This document shows, piece by piece, positions 30,711 to 43,334 of a DNA stretch of 64,000 nt. Both the position numbers and the translations under genes were made by a program. How positions within the stretch are numbered: the stretch's first letter is position 1; every line of letters begins with the position of its first letter. The notes beneath the pieces were generated by a model. The model did no database searches. It saw nothing but the letters and a program-made list of their open reading frames with translations, and had not been told where the DNA came from. The DNA comes from Euclidia mi (lineage: Eukaryota; Arthropoda; Insecta; Lepidoptera; Erebidae). The stretch spans positions 56,315,805-56,379,804 of the forward strand of contig OX123190.2 of NCBI GenBank assembly GCA_944739405.2, given 5' to 3'.

Positions 30711-33700
30711 AACGGAAACAAAAGTGCATTGAATGTATGTCACACATTTAATTGAATATATGTCACAAATATAATGTTTGGGTAGGCCAAGGCTCATGTC
30801 ATTCCGAAAACGTGTTCCTATCAAGAAAAAGGCATATTCGTCCAACATAAAAAATAATTTGAAATTGGTTAACGTTAAGATGCAACTGAACTGAGAACCT
30901 CCCTTTTGAAGTTGGTTATCAAAACACGAGTTTTCACAAACATGGTATATCCACAAGTGCAAAGCCGATAGTTTAAAGTTATAAATAAAAAAACCAATCA
31001 TATGCAGTAAAAATACAGTATGTAGGGATAAACTATGTAGTTTCAAAGAGGAATATTGTGTGAGTCGAAGGGTGGACAAAAGGATCAGTAAATCACTGAA
31101 CAATTCACCGTACTATGACTACGTCTCGAGTGCATATTATTGAATGTTATAGAAGGTAGTTTATTGAGTTATGAATTTGGTTTGGAAATTGATACGAAAG
31201 ATAGGTTTATTTATATACAAGACTTTGCCTGCGTGAAAATCACCTGCCCCCTGCCACCTGCCCTGGGATCTTGCACTAAAACAACAAATTGTGAATTACA
31301 CAAAGTCAATCGTAAGGGGTTCGAACGCACAACACTCGGCGCAGTGTCCCAGCTTCGCAGGGCTCCAATTTTTGTGTTCAGGGTCACAAGAAAACGTAAC
31401 ATAACCTATTAAGTTGAACTGACCGACCAATCATTATCACCAGCCGACCAATCAGAGAGCAGTATGTGATTTGCCGTATTTTAAAGAAGCGTAAAATTAA
31501 AAGCTTCTCTGTGATTGGTCAAACCGTGTAGAAGCTTACGAATGGATTTCCGTCAGTTTATACATTTACGACGAGACGTCGCAAATTGATAAATTTACGG
31601 AAATGTTTGCGAAAAGTAATGCATTTTATCTCTTGTTTAGAATCCTACGAAAGTTAATAAATTAAATTTACGGTTCTTATTATTTTCCGGTAACATACAT
31701 TACTTACATTTATTTATTTTTAATATCGTAGTGAGGAACGAAAATACAAAACCTCAAACTCCTAACCTATTAAGTTGAACTGACTGAACCTGAATATTAT
31801 AAGTCTAATCGAGTTTGGTACATCAAAATCTTTCTTCAAACATACCTTTTTACTTTATCAATAAAGGAAATTAGGCTTACAGATAATAAGATTAAAGTAC
31901 TAGCCGTTACAATAAATAATAATATTAATGATGACGAATATTTAACCAGGTAAGGTTTTTAGCATAATTGTTGAAATGAATATTCAATTCATTCGTACAA
32001 TTTAGCGTTTAGTTCCCAACAGAAATTATATAATGTATATTCAATTAATTAGATCAACATTATGTGTTCAGTACATTAGATTAACATAACTGAATGTAAC
32101 CTAATCCAATTATCGAACCTGGTACCAATTAATTGTAAAACGGGTGATTTATTGCATAAGCAGTACATTATATTGACTAATCCTGGTACGATAAGTCGCT
32201 ACCGGTATATTACAAAGCAAATTAAGTTAATACAATATTTGGTGAATTTGAGATTTACGTTTCAAGCTTCAATCCAAATCTAGATAAAAGTAGTCCATAG
32301 ATATTTAGTTACTATATTATATGTTTAATTGAGCTTGTATTAACTGTAGCGGGCAAAGCTAACCAAACTAAGTTTCGCTTTGTTTAAATACCGTGCTTAG
32401 AAAACTCATATTTGAGACTCACTGTGTGCTAAAAAAATACTTATAAAAACCTCATACAAAAATATCCTAGGATAACTCACACATGGTCAACTAAGTCAAA
32501 ACTAGGCAGAAAGTGTCCTAAAATGACCAGATAACAGAAGTCCAATTCTAGTATTTTATATGACATTTAAACTTTATTTTGAACGAAATGAGATTAGATT
32601 TTGAATTGACTCAAAATCGGTATTCTGCTAATTTAATGTCATTATCGTTTAATTTGACTTCTATAGTTCGACGTTGACACATTGTTCAATTTACGATCCA
32701 GTCACCATAAAATTCCAATAACATTCAAATAACAGTTCATTTCGGAGAATATCATTTGTTAGATTATGTATTATGTCATAATTTCATTTGTGTATTATGT
32801 CACTGACATTAGATTGAAACTGCATTTTGAACAAATTTATTTCGAAAAATAGGGCCTCAGGTGATAGAATTATAAACTAAACCCGGATACAGAAAAATAA
32901 TTGTGCTCGTCGCCCTAAGATTTGTGTGTGGTGGGAAACGAGGCTATGACCAGCTCAGCGGAGAGAGTCACTAATCACTAGTGCAACAGCTGATAGATAA
33001 AGAAAGGAAGCATAGCTTTAACTGAATAAACAAGCCATTGCATGCTTTCATTTCAATGTAATGTCCGGATAAGACACAAGGATAAGGTGTCCCGTCTCCC
33101 TGTCTCAAGACCAACGCAGATCAGAGGCATTCCTTACGATCTGTTATTTCGATTAGTAGATAAGCACTAGAAGGAAGCTTGTTTTTAAAAAAAGGTTGGA
33201 CCCTGCGGCCTAGGAATTGATTCGTATCTTTTTAAAAGAATTTCTTGCATAGTAAATTTCGATTCACTCTATTTCGTTATCCATTAGTAATGTTATATTT
33301 TCGAACGGTATAAATAAAAATAATTAACTGTGCTATAAACAGAGCTTAACGAACTTCATTGAAGGAGAACCGACTTGCTCTGGATTTTGAGTTCGAGAAC
33401 TTTCAAGAAATAAACTTTAAGATTAATTAGCGTTAGTCTACAGAATGTAAGGGAAGCAGACTTATCCGCGATTATATCACAAAGACGAAGTCTGCATGTT
33501 TGTGAACCAAACCAGTTCAATTGATTCAAAAAGTTCTGATGTGATAATTTCGCGCTGACTATTTGGAGACATGTAGCAAATTAAATTAAATAAATTTATT
33601 TATGGAAAACATTTTCAGCATAGTTTATGATTGCGTTGTAACTTTCTTAGCTGTTAGTGACAAATCGTTTATTTATTTTTATTGATTGTTATCCTAATTA

Positions 33701-34084
33701 GTTAAGCGAATGACTATAGGATTTGAAAACAAGAAAATGTTAACAAGTTTATCGATAGTATGACTAGATTTATGTCACCTTTTTTGGGTAGGTCTACCAC
33801 ATATTGCCCCTTAAATGTTGATTTTGCTTTTAGCATACATAATTACGGCTTTTTGTGCCAAGATATTTTCACGATTAGGAAACAGCCACTTTCTTTCACT
33901 TTATTAGGTAAGTTACAAATTTTACAAGACGTTGACTGCTATACCAAAAGAATATTTCAAAATATTCGTAAGCAAAGAAAGAATACTACGAACTATTGCT
34001 GAGAAAAAATATTGAACAAGTTTCGTTGTCTTTAATAAATGTATTTACATATTTGAACGATATATTTATACAGCATGGCTTAAG
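30711..34084. other. No gene seen; one 22-bp direct repeat and a SINE relic
   Basis: AT-rich DNA. 31250-31390 resembles a tRNA-derived SINE relic (aaggggttcgaacgcacaac). A perfect 22-bp direct repeat lies at 31402-31423 and 31763-31784. No other structure is recognised. Confidence 0.4.
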
Positions 34085-35755
34085 CTAGAGAGAGAAAGGC
34101 GAATGATGTATCCCATATTAAGTGCATGAAAGACGAAACAGGAACGATTCCTATGGACGAAGCCAGAATAAAATAAAGATGGAGGACATACTTTCAAAAG
34201 TTAATGAACGAGGACCGATTGGAGCGGAAACCTTGAGAATGAGGTGATGAATATTGGTTAAGTGAAGGAAATAAATAAGTACGAGGTAAAAAGTGTTAGT
34301 GGAATGAAGAATGGAAAAGCGTTAGGACCAGATGGAATACCAGTAGAAGCATGGAAAGCGTTAGGAGATGATGGATGGGCGTGGCTGACTTTATTCTTCA
34401 ATAAACTGTTGCACGAGGAGACCATACCCGAGGAATGGTGTAACAGTTACCTGGTGCTCATTTTTTAAAATAAGGGTGATATCCAAGAGTGCAACAATTA
34501 CCGGGGAATAAAGTTAATGCCTCATAGTATGAAAGTATGGGAGAGAGTAATTGACCGACGCCTGCGTGACGAGAGTGAGATTTCACGAAACCAATTCGAT
34601 TTTATGCCTGGTCTAGGTACGGTGTATGCCATTTTTGCACTTCGTCAAATGTGCGAAAAATACAGAGAGGCGCATAAAAACTTGCACATGGTGTTCGTCG
34701 ACCTTGAAAAGGCATATGACTGAGTGCCTCGTGAAGTCGTGTGGTGGGCCCTGAAGAAGAAAGGAGAGCCTGAGAAATACCTGACGTTGATTCAAGCCAT
34801 GTACGCTGAATGCCGAACGCAAGTCCGATCCGCAGCTGGTAACACAACCAGATTGGACGTGGCCGTAAGCTTGCACCAAGGGTCGGCCCTTAGCCCCTAC
34901 CTCTTCCTGTTAATTATGGATGCTATATCATCGAACATACAGGAAGAGGCACCCTGGTGCATGCTATTTGCCGACGACATCGATCTGGTAGCAGAGAGTG
35001 GACAGAAGGTGCAGAGCAAGCTGAAGGAGTAGCGGCAGAGATTGGAAAATGTAGGCCTGAGAATAAGCAGAACCAAAACAGAATATATGTTCTGTGACTT
35101 TGGCAGTCTCTCCAGTCCTATACCGGTTACACTCGGCGGTACACTTCTACTAGTAAGTTCCGATTTCCTTGGTAGCAACCTAGGTTCACTCGTGCAAGAC
35201 GACGGCAAAATTGATCGGGATGTTAGGCAAGGAATCAACGCAGGATGGATAAAATGGCGACAGGTCTCAGGCACAATATGCGACCAAAAAATGCCTGTGA
35301 AATTAAAGGGCCGCATGTATAAGTCGGTTATAAAGCCTGTCCTATGGAGCTGAGTGTAGGGCTACAAAAAAATGGATGAGAAACGATTGCATGTGGCAGA
35401 GATGAGAATGTTACGATGGATGTGTGGAGTGACAAGAATGGATAGAATTAGGAATGATTACGTTAGAGGTAGTATGAAAGTGGCACCTATTGATGAAAAG
35501 GTAAAAGGGAGTCGATTTGGCTGGTATGGACATGTTATGCGGAGAGATGAGATGTATGTAGGTAAAAAAGTGATGAATATTATGCATGTAGAAGGATGAA
35601 AAGGGAGAGGATGGCCAAGGAAAAGATGGATGGACTGTGTGAGGATGGATATGAAAGAGAAAAGGGTAAATGATCGGATGACTTGTGACAGATAAGTATG
35701 GAAGAGAAGGACATACTGCGCCCAAATAAATTGAGACCAGGGTGATGATGATTTG
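34085..35755 (+). pseudogene. RTE-clade LINE reverse transcriptase, 5'-truncated
   Basis: Coding blocks in order: VSGMKNGKALGPDGIPVEAW (34290-34349), NNYRGIKLMPHSMKVWERVI and RRLRDE, NQFDFMPGLGTVYAIFALRQ, LHMVFVDLEKAYD (motif A, Asp present), HQGSALSPYLFLLIMD (motif B), PWCMLFADDIDLV (motif C), GLRISRTKTEYMFCDFG and the C-terminal LRWMCGVTRMDRIRN and GWYGHVMRRDE. This order and wording is RTE-type. Stops break it at about 34468, 34723, 35032 and 35353, and the stop in motif A's neighbour (AYD*VPR) is a point change. The endonuclease is missing. The 3' end is marked by gaccagggtgatgatgat near 35740. Confidence 0.88.
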
Positions 35756-36286
35756 TACGTACAACAAGTCACTGCAATTCCAATGTCATTTTGAATAACA
35801 CCCAAAATAAAATACGAGCAGTCTTAGCTCGAACACACGCAGTCATTACAGCTTACATTCAAAAAGCAGGTAAGATAAGAATCACGTAAAAATAAATATA
35901 TATCTGCATGTCACACTACCGCAGCGTCGCCGTCGCATCTTCCAACAAAAGCAATGTTTACTCAAGTACAGAGCTTCTGCATTTTTTAACCTTCGCCGAC
36001 CGGTGCACCGCTATTCATATGTTCTGTACCACCTTTATCCTTTCTTTATTTTTTTCATACCCTTGCTTTAATGAATTCGCGTAGCTCTTACGTATTGCAA
36101 TTTAAACGAGCAAGTCTCTATGCCAAGTTCAGTATAATTTAACGGTTTCTGTATGCTGAATAGTAATTTTCAAAAGTGAATTTTTAATCGTCTTTTACGG
36201 TTAGTGGGCGCAAGAAAATTTAGAAAGTTATATTTCGAAAAAAAAAAAAAAAATAATAATATTCTACCACATTCACACAACACCAT

Positions 36287-36496
36287 CTAGTCCCAAACTA
36301 AGCAGAAGCTTGTACTATGGGTACTAGATAATGAATAAACATACACATATTCTACATATTTTTTTGTAAATACATACATATTATACATAGAAACACCCAG
36401 ACCAAGACAAACATCCATGTTCATGCACACAGGCTTAGGCTTGGAATGAAAAAAAGTATGAAAATCATGCATATACATAATTTTCATTAAGGTCAA
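36287..36496. repeat. Dispersed repeat, probably a LINE 3' end
   Basis: It contains ctagtcccaaactaagcaga, gcttgtactatgggtactag and acacccagaccaagacaaac, a wording I associate with a common lepidopteran interspersed repeat. An A-tract at 36237-36253 precedes it. The strand is uncertain. Confidence 0.45.
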
Positions 36497-39004
36497 TTAA
36501 ATGTTATGTCAGATTCCAAATGATTTAGCTAGTAGAAATTATTACTACATATATGATATTATTCATATTTTCTAGTATAATATTAAACAAAACAGTATTT
36601 GAGTCATTTAAGTAATAACAATTAAAGAAGATATAGCATTTAACTAATTGCCCTTATTCAGAGCCCTCTTCCTCCCTTCTAAGTGTGCCGTGACCACTAA
36701 TATGGAATGCAAATAAATGACTTAGTATTGAGTGTATTGCATCTATTCAAAGAAATTCTCAGCACCTACGTGGATTTTGGAAATGAATCCGGTGAATAGC
36801 AATAGGTTTTTCAAATACTATCATATATTGAGCTTTTCAGTTAAAGCAAGGAAAAAGACAAAGCTGTAAGCTCAAAGCTTGACTATTTCAATAATAAGGC
36901 AGCGGTTACGTTAAGAATATTGCATTAACGATTTATAAAACACATAACAAAATATACGTAGGATAGTCAGACGGTAATTAAATTATCTCGAATAAGCAGA
37001 CAAACTGTAGTCACTTTTAATTTATACAGCAGAGCTTATACAAATAGCTTTTAAAAATTCATTTGCTCATTTGTTTCTATTCTAGTACAATGTATAAACT
37101 CAATTAAGAGAAGCTCTCGCTGCAATAAAATACAGTACAAATTTGACATTGTCTCTCTATTTGTATTATTGTCTTTTTTAAATATTTGTTTTGTATTTTC
37201 TTTGTGAATAATAATGATACTAATGTTTTAAGCTGGATAGTACTCTGTGACATTCTCTTTCAAAAGTAAATATGTGCAAATTATTTAACTTCTAACAAAT
37301 GGCAGTTGCCACACAGTCAACCACACAAGAAAATTTGACATTACACACAATAAACTCAGTCAACTGGTAGATTAACAAAACAGTTTATTTGCCCACATAC
37401 ATGCCTCTTTTTTGGCTTCGTAATTATCTCCTTTAGGTATCCATTATCTTTTTGCAAGAGAGAACAGTAACTTATGGAATAGTATTTTCGCTAAACTATT
37501 TATTTTGGCGTACAGATACGTAGTCCTACCGCAAGGAAGGAAAGGAGCGCTTAGATGATGATAATCTCCTTCAAGTTTTTGGTACCGACAGTGTCGCGAT
37601 TGTATGCTAGCGGTCTTTATTTATATCCATTCATAAAATGAAGCCAGTGAGGCTAATTGCTAATGAGTCTGTCAGGTTACAGAATTAAAGTAATCTATTA
37701 TTCTGCTTATGGTATATAATAGACTCGCATTCAGTCATACCCACCTAAAACAAATGCGATTGTAAATGTGTAAAATAGCTTTGTCATTTACGAATACTAT
37801 AATACTCTCTCGGATATGCCTGCATTTAGAATGACTATAATATTGGAACTTGGACTTTGCATAATTAACGATTTTACATAATTACTATGTGAAAAAGATT
37901 TGCCAAATCCGCGTATTCTCCGCTGTCTTTCAAACAGGTTTGAATTTAATAATTTTCTTGCTGTACATTCAAATGTCATACGCCCCTTACGACATCAACA
38001 AAACGTGATAAAAAATATTTCTAGTCTACAAGTTATATTGGGTCTAACAGCATCAGTGCTGAACTGACGTAAGTAGTGAGTATGAGGTAGTAAACCTCAG
38101 CGTCTCCCACAGTCATATAATCCATACAGTCGTTCGACGAACGCGTCTAGATGGGTCAATCGTGAGGGGGGCAAGAGGTGAGACGCGGGAAGAGCGGTAC
38201 CTAGTTACGTATATCACCTTAGTTCGTAACTAGGTACATGTTTTTGGGGGCTGGCACGTGCTTGTTTTTTGTTCGTTAATTATTTATTTGCTTATGAATA
38301 TTAATTAAGATGGTGCATACGACTTGTGCTGTGAGACATTGAAGTGCTTTATGATGTTATAAATAGGGATATAAATAAATAGGGATTCAAAAAATCTGTG
38401 ATTTCATTAATTTACTTATACCAAAAAGGAAAATTTCATTATATATACACTTAAAATAATGTGCACGTTCCCACTAATCTACTTACTTTTTACAATATCT
38501 CATGTCTGGCCAAATCACAGAATAAAGTAGTAATAATTGTACGTAACCAACATGGCAGACGTAAGAAATATGCGTTGTAAGGTAATACTCGATTCAAGTG
38601 TGATTTTAATTTCATGCAATAAGTACCTAGTACTTTCGTATTAGTTAAATACCTATCACATATAATTATGTATCTTGGTAACGGCGCATCCTAGCTCAAA
38701 AATAACCGTATTTTTGGCCCCCTTTTTTAACCCCACACATGTTCTCCGTAATCTCATAGCCCGGTCACCCATCCATGGTTACCCGTCCATTAAACCACCG
38801 CTATATCAATCGCTTTATTTTAACATGGTTTGTACGATAACGATATCTGAAAAATGCTTTATATTCTTAACCGCCTCCCACGACTCCTGCGGGATGAAAT
38901 AAGGTGATGACTGACTGAAACTTTGTATGCAAATCTGCCACCGCACAAAAAATGCAAACTGTTTTACAATTATTATTTATCGTTAATCATTGTAATATAA
39001 TAAA
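36497..39004. other. No gene seen; one loop-type inverted repeat
   Basis: AT-rich DNA without supported coding sequence. 38197-38209 and 38225-38237 are perfect 13-bp inverted repeats (gtacctagttacg) around a 15-base loop. Confidence 0.4.
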
Positions 39005-39180
39005 CTAGCTGTTTCCCACGGTTTCACCCGCGTCCTGAGGGAGCTACTTCGCGTACCCGGTTAATTTGTAGTCTAAGTTACTCCTTGGTACATCAGCTAT
39101 CCCGCAGTCAACGTCTCGTCAAAATTGGTCCAGCCGTTCCAGAGATTAGTGAAAACAAACAGACACACAAAAATGGCAAA
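39005..39180. repeat. Dispersed repeat (ctagctgtttcccacggttt type)
   Basis: It contains ctagctgtttcccacggttt, cacccgcgtcc, aaaattggtccagccgttcc, agagattag and aacaaacagacacacaaaaa. This is the pattern of a widespread arthropod interspersed repeat, seen here in degenerate form. Confidence 0.5.
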
Positions 39181-40875
39181 AAATGTCATTTCGGTTTATG
39201 TACCGAGTATACATCCATATGCATTTAGTAAAAATCGGTTATTTTAATATTACAAACAGACACTCCAATTTTATTTATGTATATAGATGTATTTATATGT
39301 ATAGATAAGTGATTTACACTATAATATTAATGTAGCGTAGCAATTGTAACATTTTTCTAAAATAAATAGACGGTGTTTGAATAAGTAGAGATCAAAGGCG
39401 TCAAACTACTGTATGTCTTTATATTGTGGTACTCCTCTGAGAGTAAACGTGACCTTCATTTGTATCAAAAGAGATTTATGGTTTACATCAACATGATATT
39501 GTGTATGTTCTGAGAACAATTCCCATATCAATTTTACTACGTTCTCGATCATGATTTATCTATTTTTTACAGGAATAATTTACACAAATTTGTAAATTTA
39601 TAGCATTTTATTTTCGAACAGGTATGCAGACATGTTTGCTTTCTTCTTAATTTTGTTTTTATTTAATGAATATAAGAGCAAGTCCATAGCAGTCTTCTTC
39701 TAACCCGATAGACCTTTAAGCGAAAAAGAATATTTCTGTATTTTTTTTATTTCATTTAAACAACGATTGCAGAATATACGAGTCGTCCTATTAAGTTAAA
39801 ATTTACTATTAGTAGAAATGTTGGTAATGAGACGATACACACCACATTAGATGCCACAATACTCGATGCAAAGGTAATAATAGTGTCTTTATTTAATTGA
39901 TGAATCTTCGTAGCATATCTTGTTGGTTAACCAAAGATAATGTGAATCTTATTCTTTTTTTATTGCGCTGGAAAATTTGCTGGGTAAATAATAAGATTCA
40001 TAGCTTCCTCATTTCATTATATTATTATAAATATGTTTATACTTGGGTAAGCTAATACCTAAGAAAAGAAACAGAAAGGTTTTGTATAGATTTCAGCATG
40101 AGCTTGCTACTAGGCAGAGGCAAAGACTATGCGCAGTATTAAATTTAGATAGTGGCACGGCCCGAGGATGTTATTCAAGAATTTTCATTAAATCTTGAAA
40201 TATTCCGTTCTTTGCTTTTAAACAAAAATTTAAAAAAAAGTGAAATCTTGTTATATTGCAAAATGTTATCTCAGCGGAATACGGGGAGCTCTAGCCCAAA
40301 CATGATTACGGATATTATTTGAATTTATTTATGAAGCATGTAGGCTCTGAAATGATATGGTATTTCTCTATTATATGGCTTAGAAGGAAATTTAATATGA
40401 CTTTGATAAAAATATAACTTAGTGAACAATTTAAATCTCGCCAAGTCGAGCGCGAAGCAACACTGCCGTACCATACTTTTCTGGAACCATTTCGCTGCAT
40501 TTTCAGGCCCCAATTTCAGAACCTGACGACGGACTTGAACGCTGATCGAACGGCCAAGTCACAAAACATTAAATATAATAATAAAGAAATTACAGTAAGG
40601 AATCTTAGACATGGCTTAACTTTGTCTAGAGACTTTTATTGGTCATTCTCCAAACATTTTCTGTAACAAAAAACAATTACTTATTTAAGATCAATGAGTA
40701 CAAATTTCAATCCTTGATTCTATCTCGCAGACAGATGTTTTTTTCGGTAGCTATATAATTATTTATGTTTAGTTTAGCCTCACAGCTCTTACGGTCGTTG
40801 CTGAATGAAATATCACGCGTTCAGTATTAATTTCTACAACTTCAAGGTAATAAACTTAAGTTTTTTTTTTATTAG
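39181..40875. other. No gene seen
   Basis: AT-rich DNA, no supported coding sequence. Near 40515-40550 (ctgacgacggacttgaacgc) there may be a tRNA-like SINE fragment. Confidence 0.35.
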
Positions 40876-41090
40876 ACTTCCGTCTATATTCCCGAAAGGC
40901 TAGCCTTTCCATATCTAGGCAGAGGTGTAATATCACACCCACATTTCGCAATGTTATGAATTCGTAGGACGCATGTAATAGTAGGCGAGCCTATTGAAGT
41001 TACCGGGCAGTTTGCCAGACTCCGTGCTATTCAGAAAAACTCAGTAAGACCTTTGAAATTGTACCCAGAACCGGTGACTAGATCAGCAAT
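40876..41090 (-). mobile_element. Diverged SINE, same family as 16264-16674
   Basis: On the plus strand it reads cccgaaaggctagcctttcc, ggcagaggtgtaatatcaca, gtaggcgagcctattgaagt, gccagactccgtgctattca and ccagaaccggtgac. These are the complement of the body and B-box region of the 16264 SINE. It is old and lacks a clear A-box. Confidence 0.6.
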
Positions 41091-41236
41091 CACTTACGCT
41101 GTAAACAACGTGTATAAACTTATGTTAATACACCTTGAAATAAATTGAATTATTTTGAAGAAAAGTTAAAGCCAAACAGAAGATACCCGCACAAAATGGT
41201 TTTTTGTTTTACATATTAATATAAGTATAACTATAC

Positions 41237-41437
41237 TTGTCCGTGTGGTGACGGATTAAGAATACGGAATGTCACCACCCCATATCATCCCATGGGTGTC
41301 GTAAGAGCCGACAGAGGGAGCATATAATGCAGAGAACAGCACTGTAAGAGAAGGAAAACTTGATACAAACCCTATACAAACTCCTTTCAAAGGAGAGGCC
41401 TAGTCCAGCAGTGGACTGTTAAAGGCTGATGATGATG
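41237..41437 (+). mobile_element. SINE with (atg)n tail, plus strand
   Basis: Flanked by the 10-bp duplication ataactatac (41227-41236 and 41438-41447). It starts ttgtccgtgtggtgacggat, contains gggtgtcgtaagagccgac and ends tccagcagtggactgttaaa, ggctgatgatgatg. It is an internally shorter relative of 22845-23089. Confidence 0.85.
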
Positions 41438-41447
41438 ATAACTATAC

Positions 41448-43064
41448 ATCACACTATAATAATTAGTAATGGCAAATAAAAAAGAAACTGAATTATTTTG
41501 CTTTAAGTAGCATACTTTGCATCCATATTTTGTAAGTATAAACATAAATACCACCATATCAAAACAAATAAACAACATGATATTAAAAAATATGATATTA
41601 AATAATAATAAAATAAAAATCTTCACAACATTTTCATCCATAATAACCATTTCTACAATCGAAATATCTCGCGACAAAAACATACACGTGTCGAGAACAG
41701 TTTATTACTGAGTAAACAACACAATTATAAACGCTTAAGTTTTAACCTCGAATTAAAATTTAAAAGACTGGTATTCAAGCGGATTGAGGTCGGTGAAATA
41801 TACTTTTCTTTTTCAATATCTCATTTATAGCTAATAATATACAAAATATAATTATAGTCGCCCAAATATCAAACAAAAGGTGATTCAGGTTACATAATTA
41901 AAATCAAGTCGTAACTCAAGGTTTGTCAAAGACCAAACCGCAACATTACCCTTCTTAACCCTTCAGGGCCATAACGTAATAGTCATGACTTGCCGTATAT
42001 AAACGATATGAGTCTGTGTTTGTTTATGTTCTCAGAAATTACAATGGGCGTAGAATGCCTAAAACTGCGTACTACACAAATATTTAGTATAATCATTGTC
42101 CTACCAGATTTTACAGAATATAAACCTTTCTCCCGAACCAAAGGGATATCAATATTCAATGGTATTTATCCTGGATTTACGTGAATGTTACACATTCTAA
42201 CTACAGTTTAAGAGACTTCCGTAACCACGGTTTCTGTAAAGTTATCTAAACGTCAGATTGAAGTTAATAATCTAGTTTCTAGAACAATTGGTTTTAATGC
42301 AACATTAGTAAAACCATCTTATATTACGAGTTCGCTAGATGGCACTGTCAAGCAAGGACGTAATGTTATAAGCTCTGTGTTTATTGAATGATTAAAAATT
42401 AAACTAAACTTTAGTTCAAAACAAATGTGTTTAAAATCAGTTCATAAATCTCTAATAATAGTGTTTAAACGTTTTATTTGATATTTAATGAATAGTTTTT
42501 AGGTGGTTTAAAAATACAAAAACAGTGAACCAAATTTTCAAACATCATAAAATTGTGAATAAACTTGTAAAAATAGTGTTAATTACACCGAAATATAACT
42601 AAAATGGAACAAAGAAATCAGCAATATTAGCACAGTGACCAATTAGTGACAAAAAGTGATAAATAAACTATAGCAAGTGACAGTCATTTGTCTAACAAAG
42701 TGTAAAGAATGCGAAAAACATCTTGAGTCATGAGAGTCATGAGTTACACTGTTTTATTAGTTCTAAAAAGTAAAAACATTACATTGTGAAGCAAAATTTC
42801 GTCTGCCTAATAAGTTCATACGTGGCTGGTGCGTACAACACATAGGAAAGTTAATCGATGTCTGCCGGTTCGAACATCAGTGCCTCTTTCCCTTTTTGTG
42901 AGATATTACATTCCAAAAAATGTTTTGTAGTATAAAATACAAAGAATACATGGACAAAAAGACTCAACAAAAGTTAATAACATTCTATGACAATATTTTT
43001 CCAAAGTTATTAACTCGGTGAATGTCCAACAGAGGGCGCAAAATATACAAAAAGTGTAATTTTC
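41448..43064. other. No gene; left flank of the Penelope-like array
   Basis: AT-rich, no supported coding sequence. 42320-43064 could be the 5' UTR of the LINE that reappears at 58495, which would place the whole array inside that LINE. I cannot prove this, because copy A of the family shows no clear match here. Confidence 0.3.
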
Positions 43065-43274
43065 ATATAGTTGATTGAATCAGGCGTTACTTGGCGGAAC
43101 TCCATTGTAACCTAATGGAAGGAAAGAGGAACCCACCACGCACCCTCGAATTGACCACCCCAACTATTGCAATAGAAAAAGGTTGACAATATCGAACTCC
43201 TCTAAAAGGATAAGGGATATAGGAATGGTATGGGTTCCAGGAAGATACCTGACTTGCAGTATCCCGCTGTATGC

Positions 43275-43334
43275 GCCGACTATTCTTCGACACGTGTTTC
43301 GCCTCTGCACGAGGCATCCTCAGGAACGATGGGC
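43275..43334 (-). ncRNA. Hammerhead-ribozyme-like motif, unit 1
   Basis: Minus-strand RNA: CUGAGGA (43323-43317, fits CUGANGA), one extra U, stem II GCCUC/GAGGC closed by GUGCA, GAA (43300-43298), stem III ACAC/GUGU with no loop, and the cleavage-site C at 43289 within GUC. Stem I is UUC/GAA next to the core, then an internal loop, then GCC/GGC. All invariant core residues are present; the extra U after A9 departs from the textbook core. The loopless 4-bp stem III would work best as a dimer between neighbouring units. Hammerheads are known in Penelope-like elements; activity here is inferred. Confidence 0.75.

Noticed and set aside
30657..31103. 148-codon minus-strand open frame
   Set aside because: It begins downstream of and ends within the palindrome pair, has no recognisable motif and has AT-rich composition like its surroundings.
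35411..35805. Two long minus-strand frames
   Set aside because: They are antisense to the C-terminal part of the RTE reverse transcriptase.
38197..38237. Counting the 13-bp inverted repeat with a 15-base loop among the double palindromes
   Set aside because: It has a long loop and a single hairpin, so it does not share the A-A'-B'-B form.
43087..43317. 76-codon open frame at every Penelope-like unit boundary (MPRAEAKHVSKNSRR...) and 94-codon frame on the opposite strand
   Set aside because: Both overlap the ribozyme, the spacer or the end of the 854-codon frame and repeat only because the DNA repeats. No motif or separate start signal is seen.
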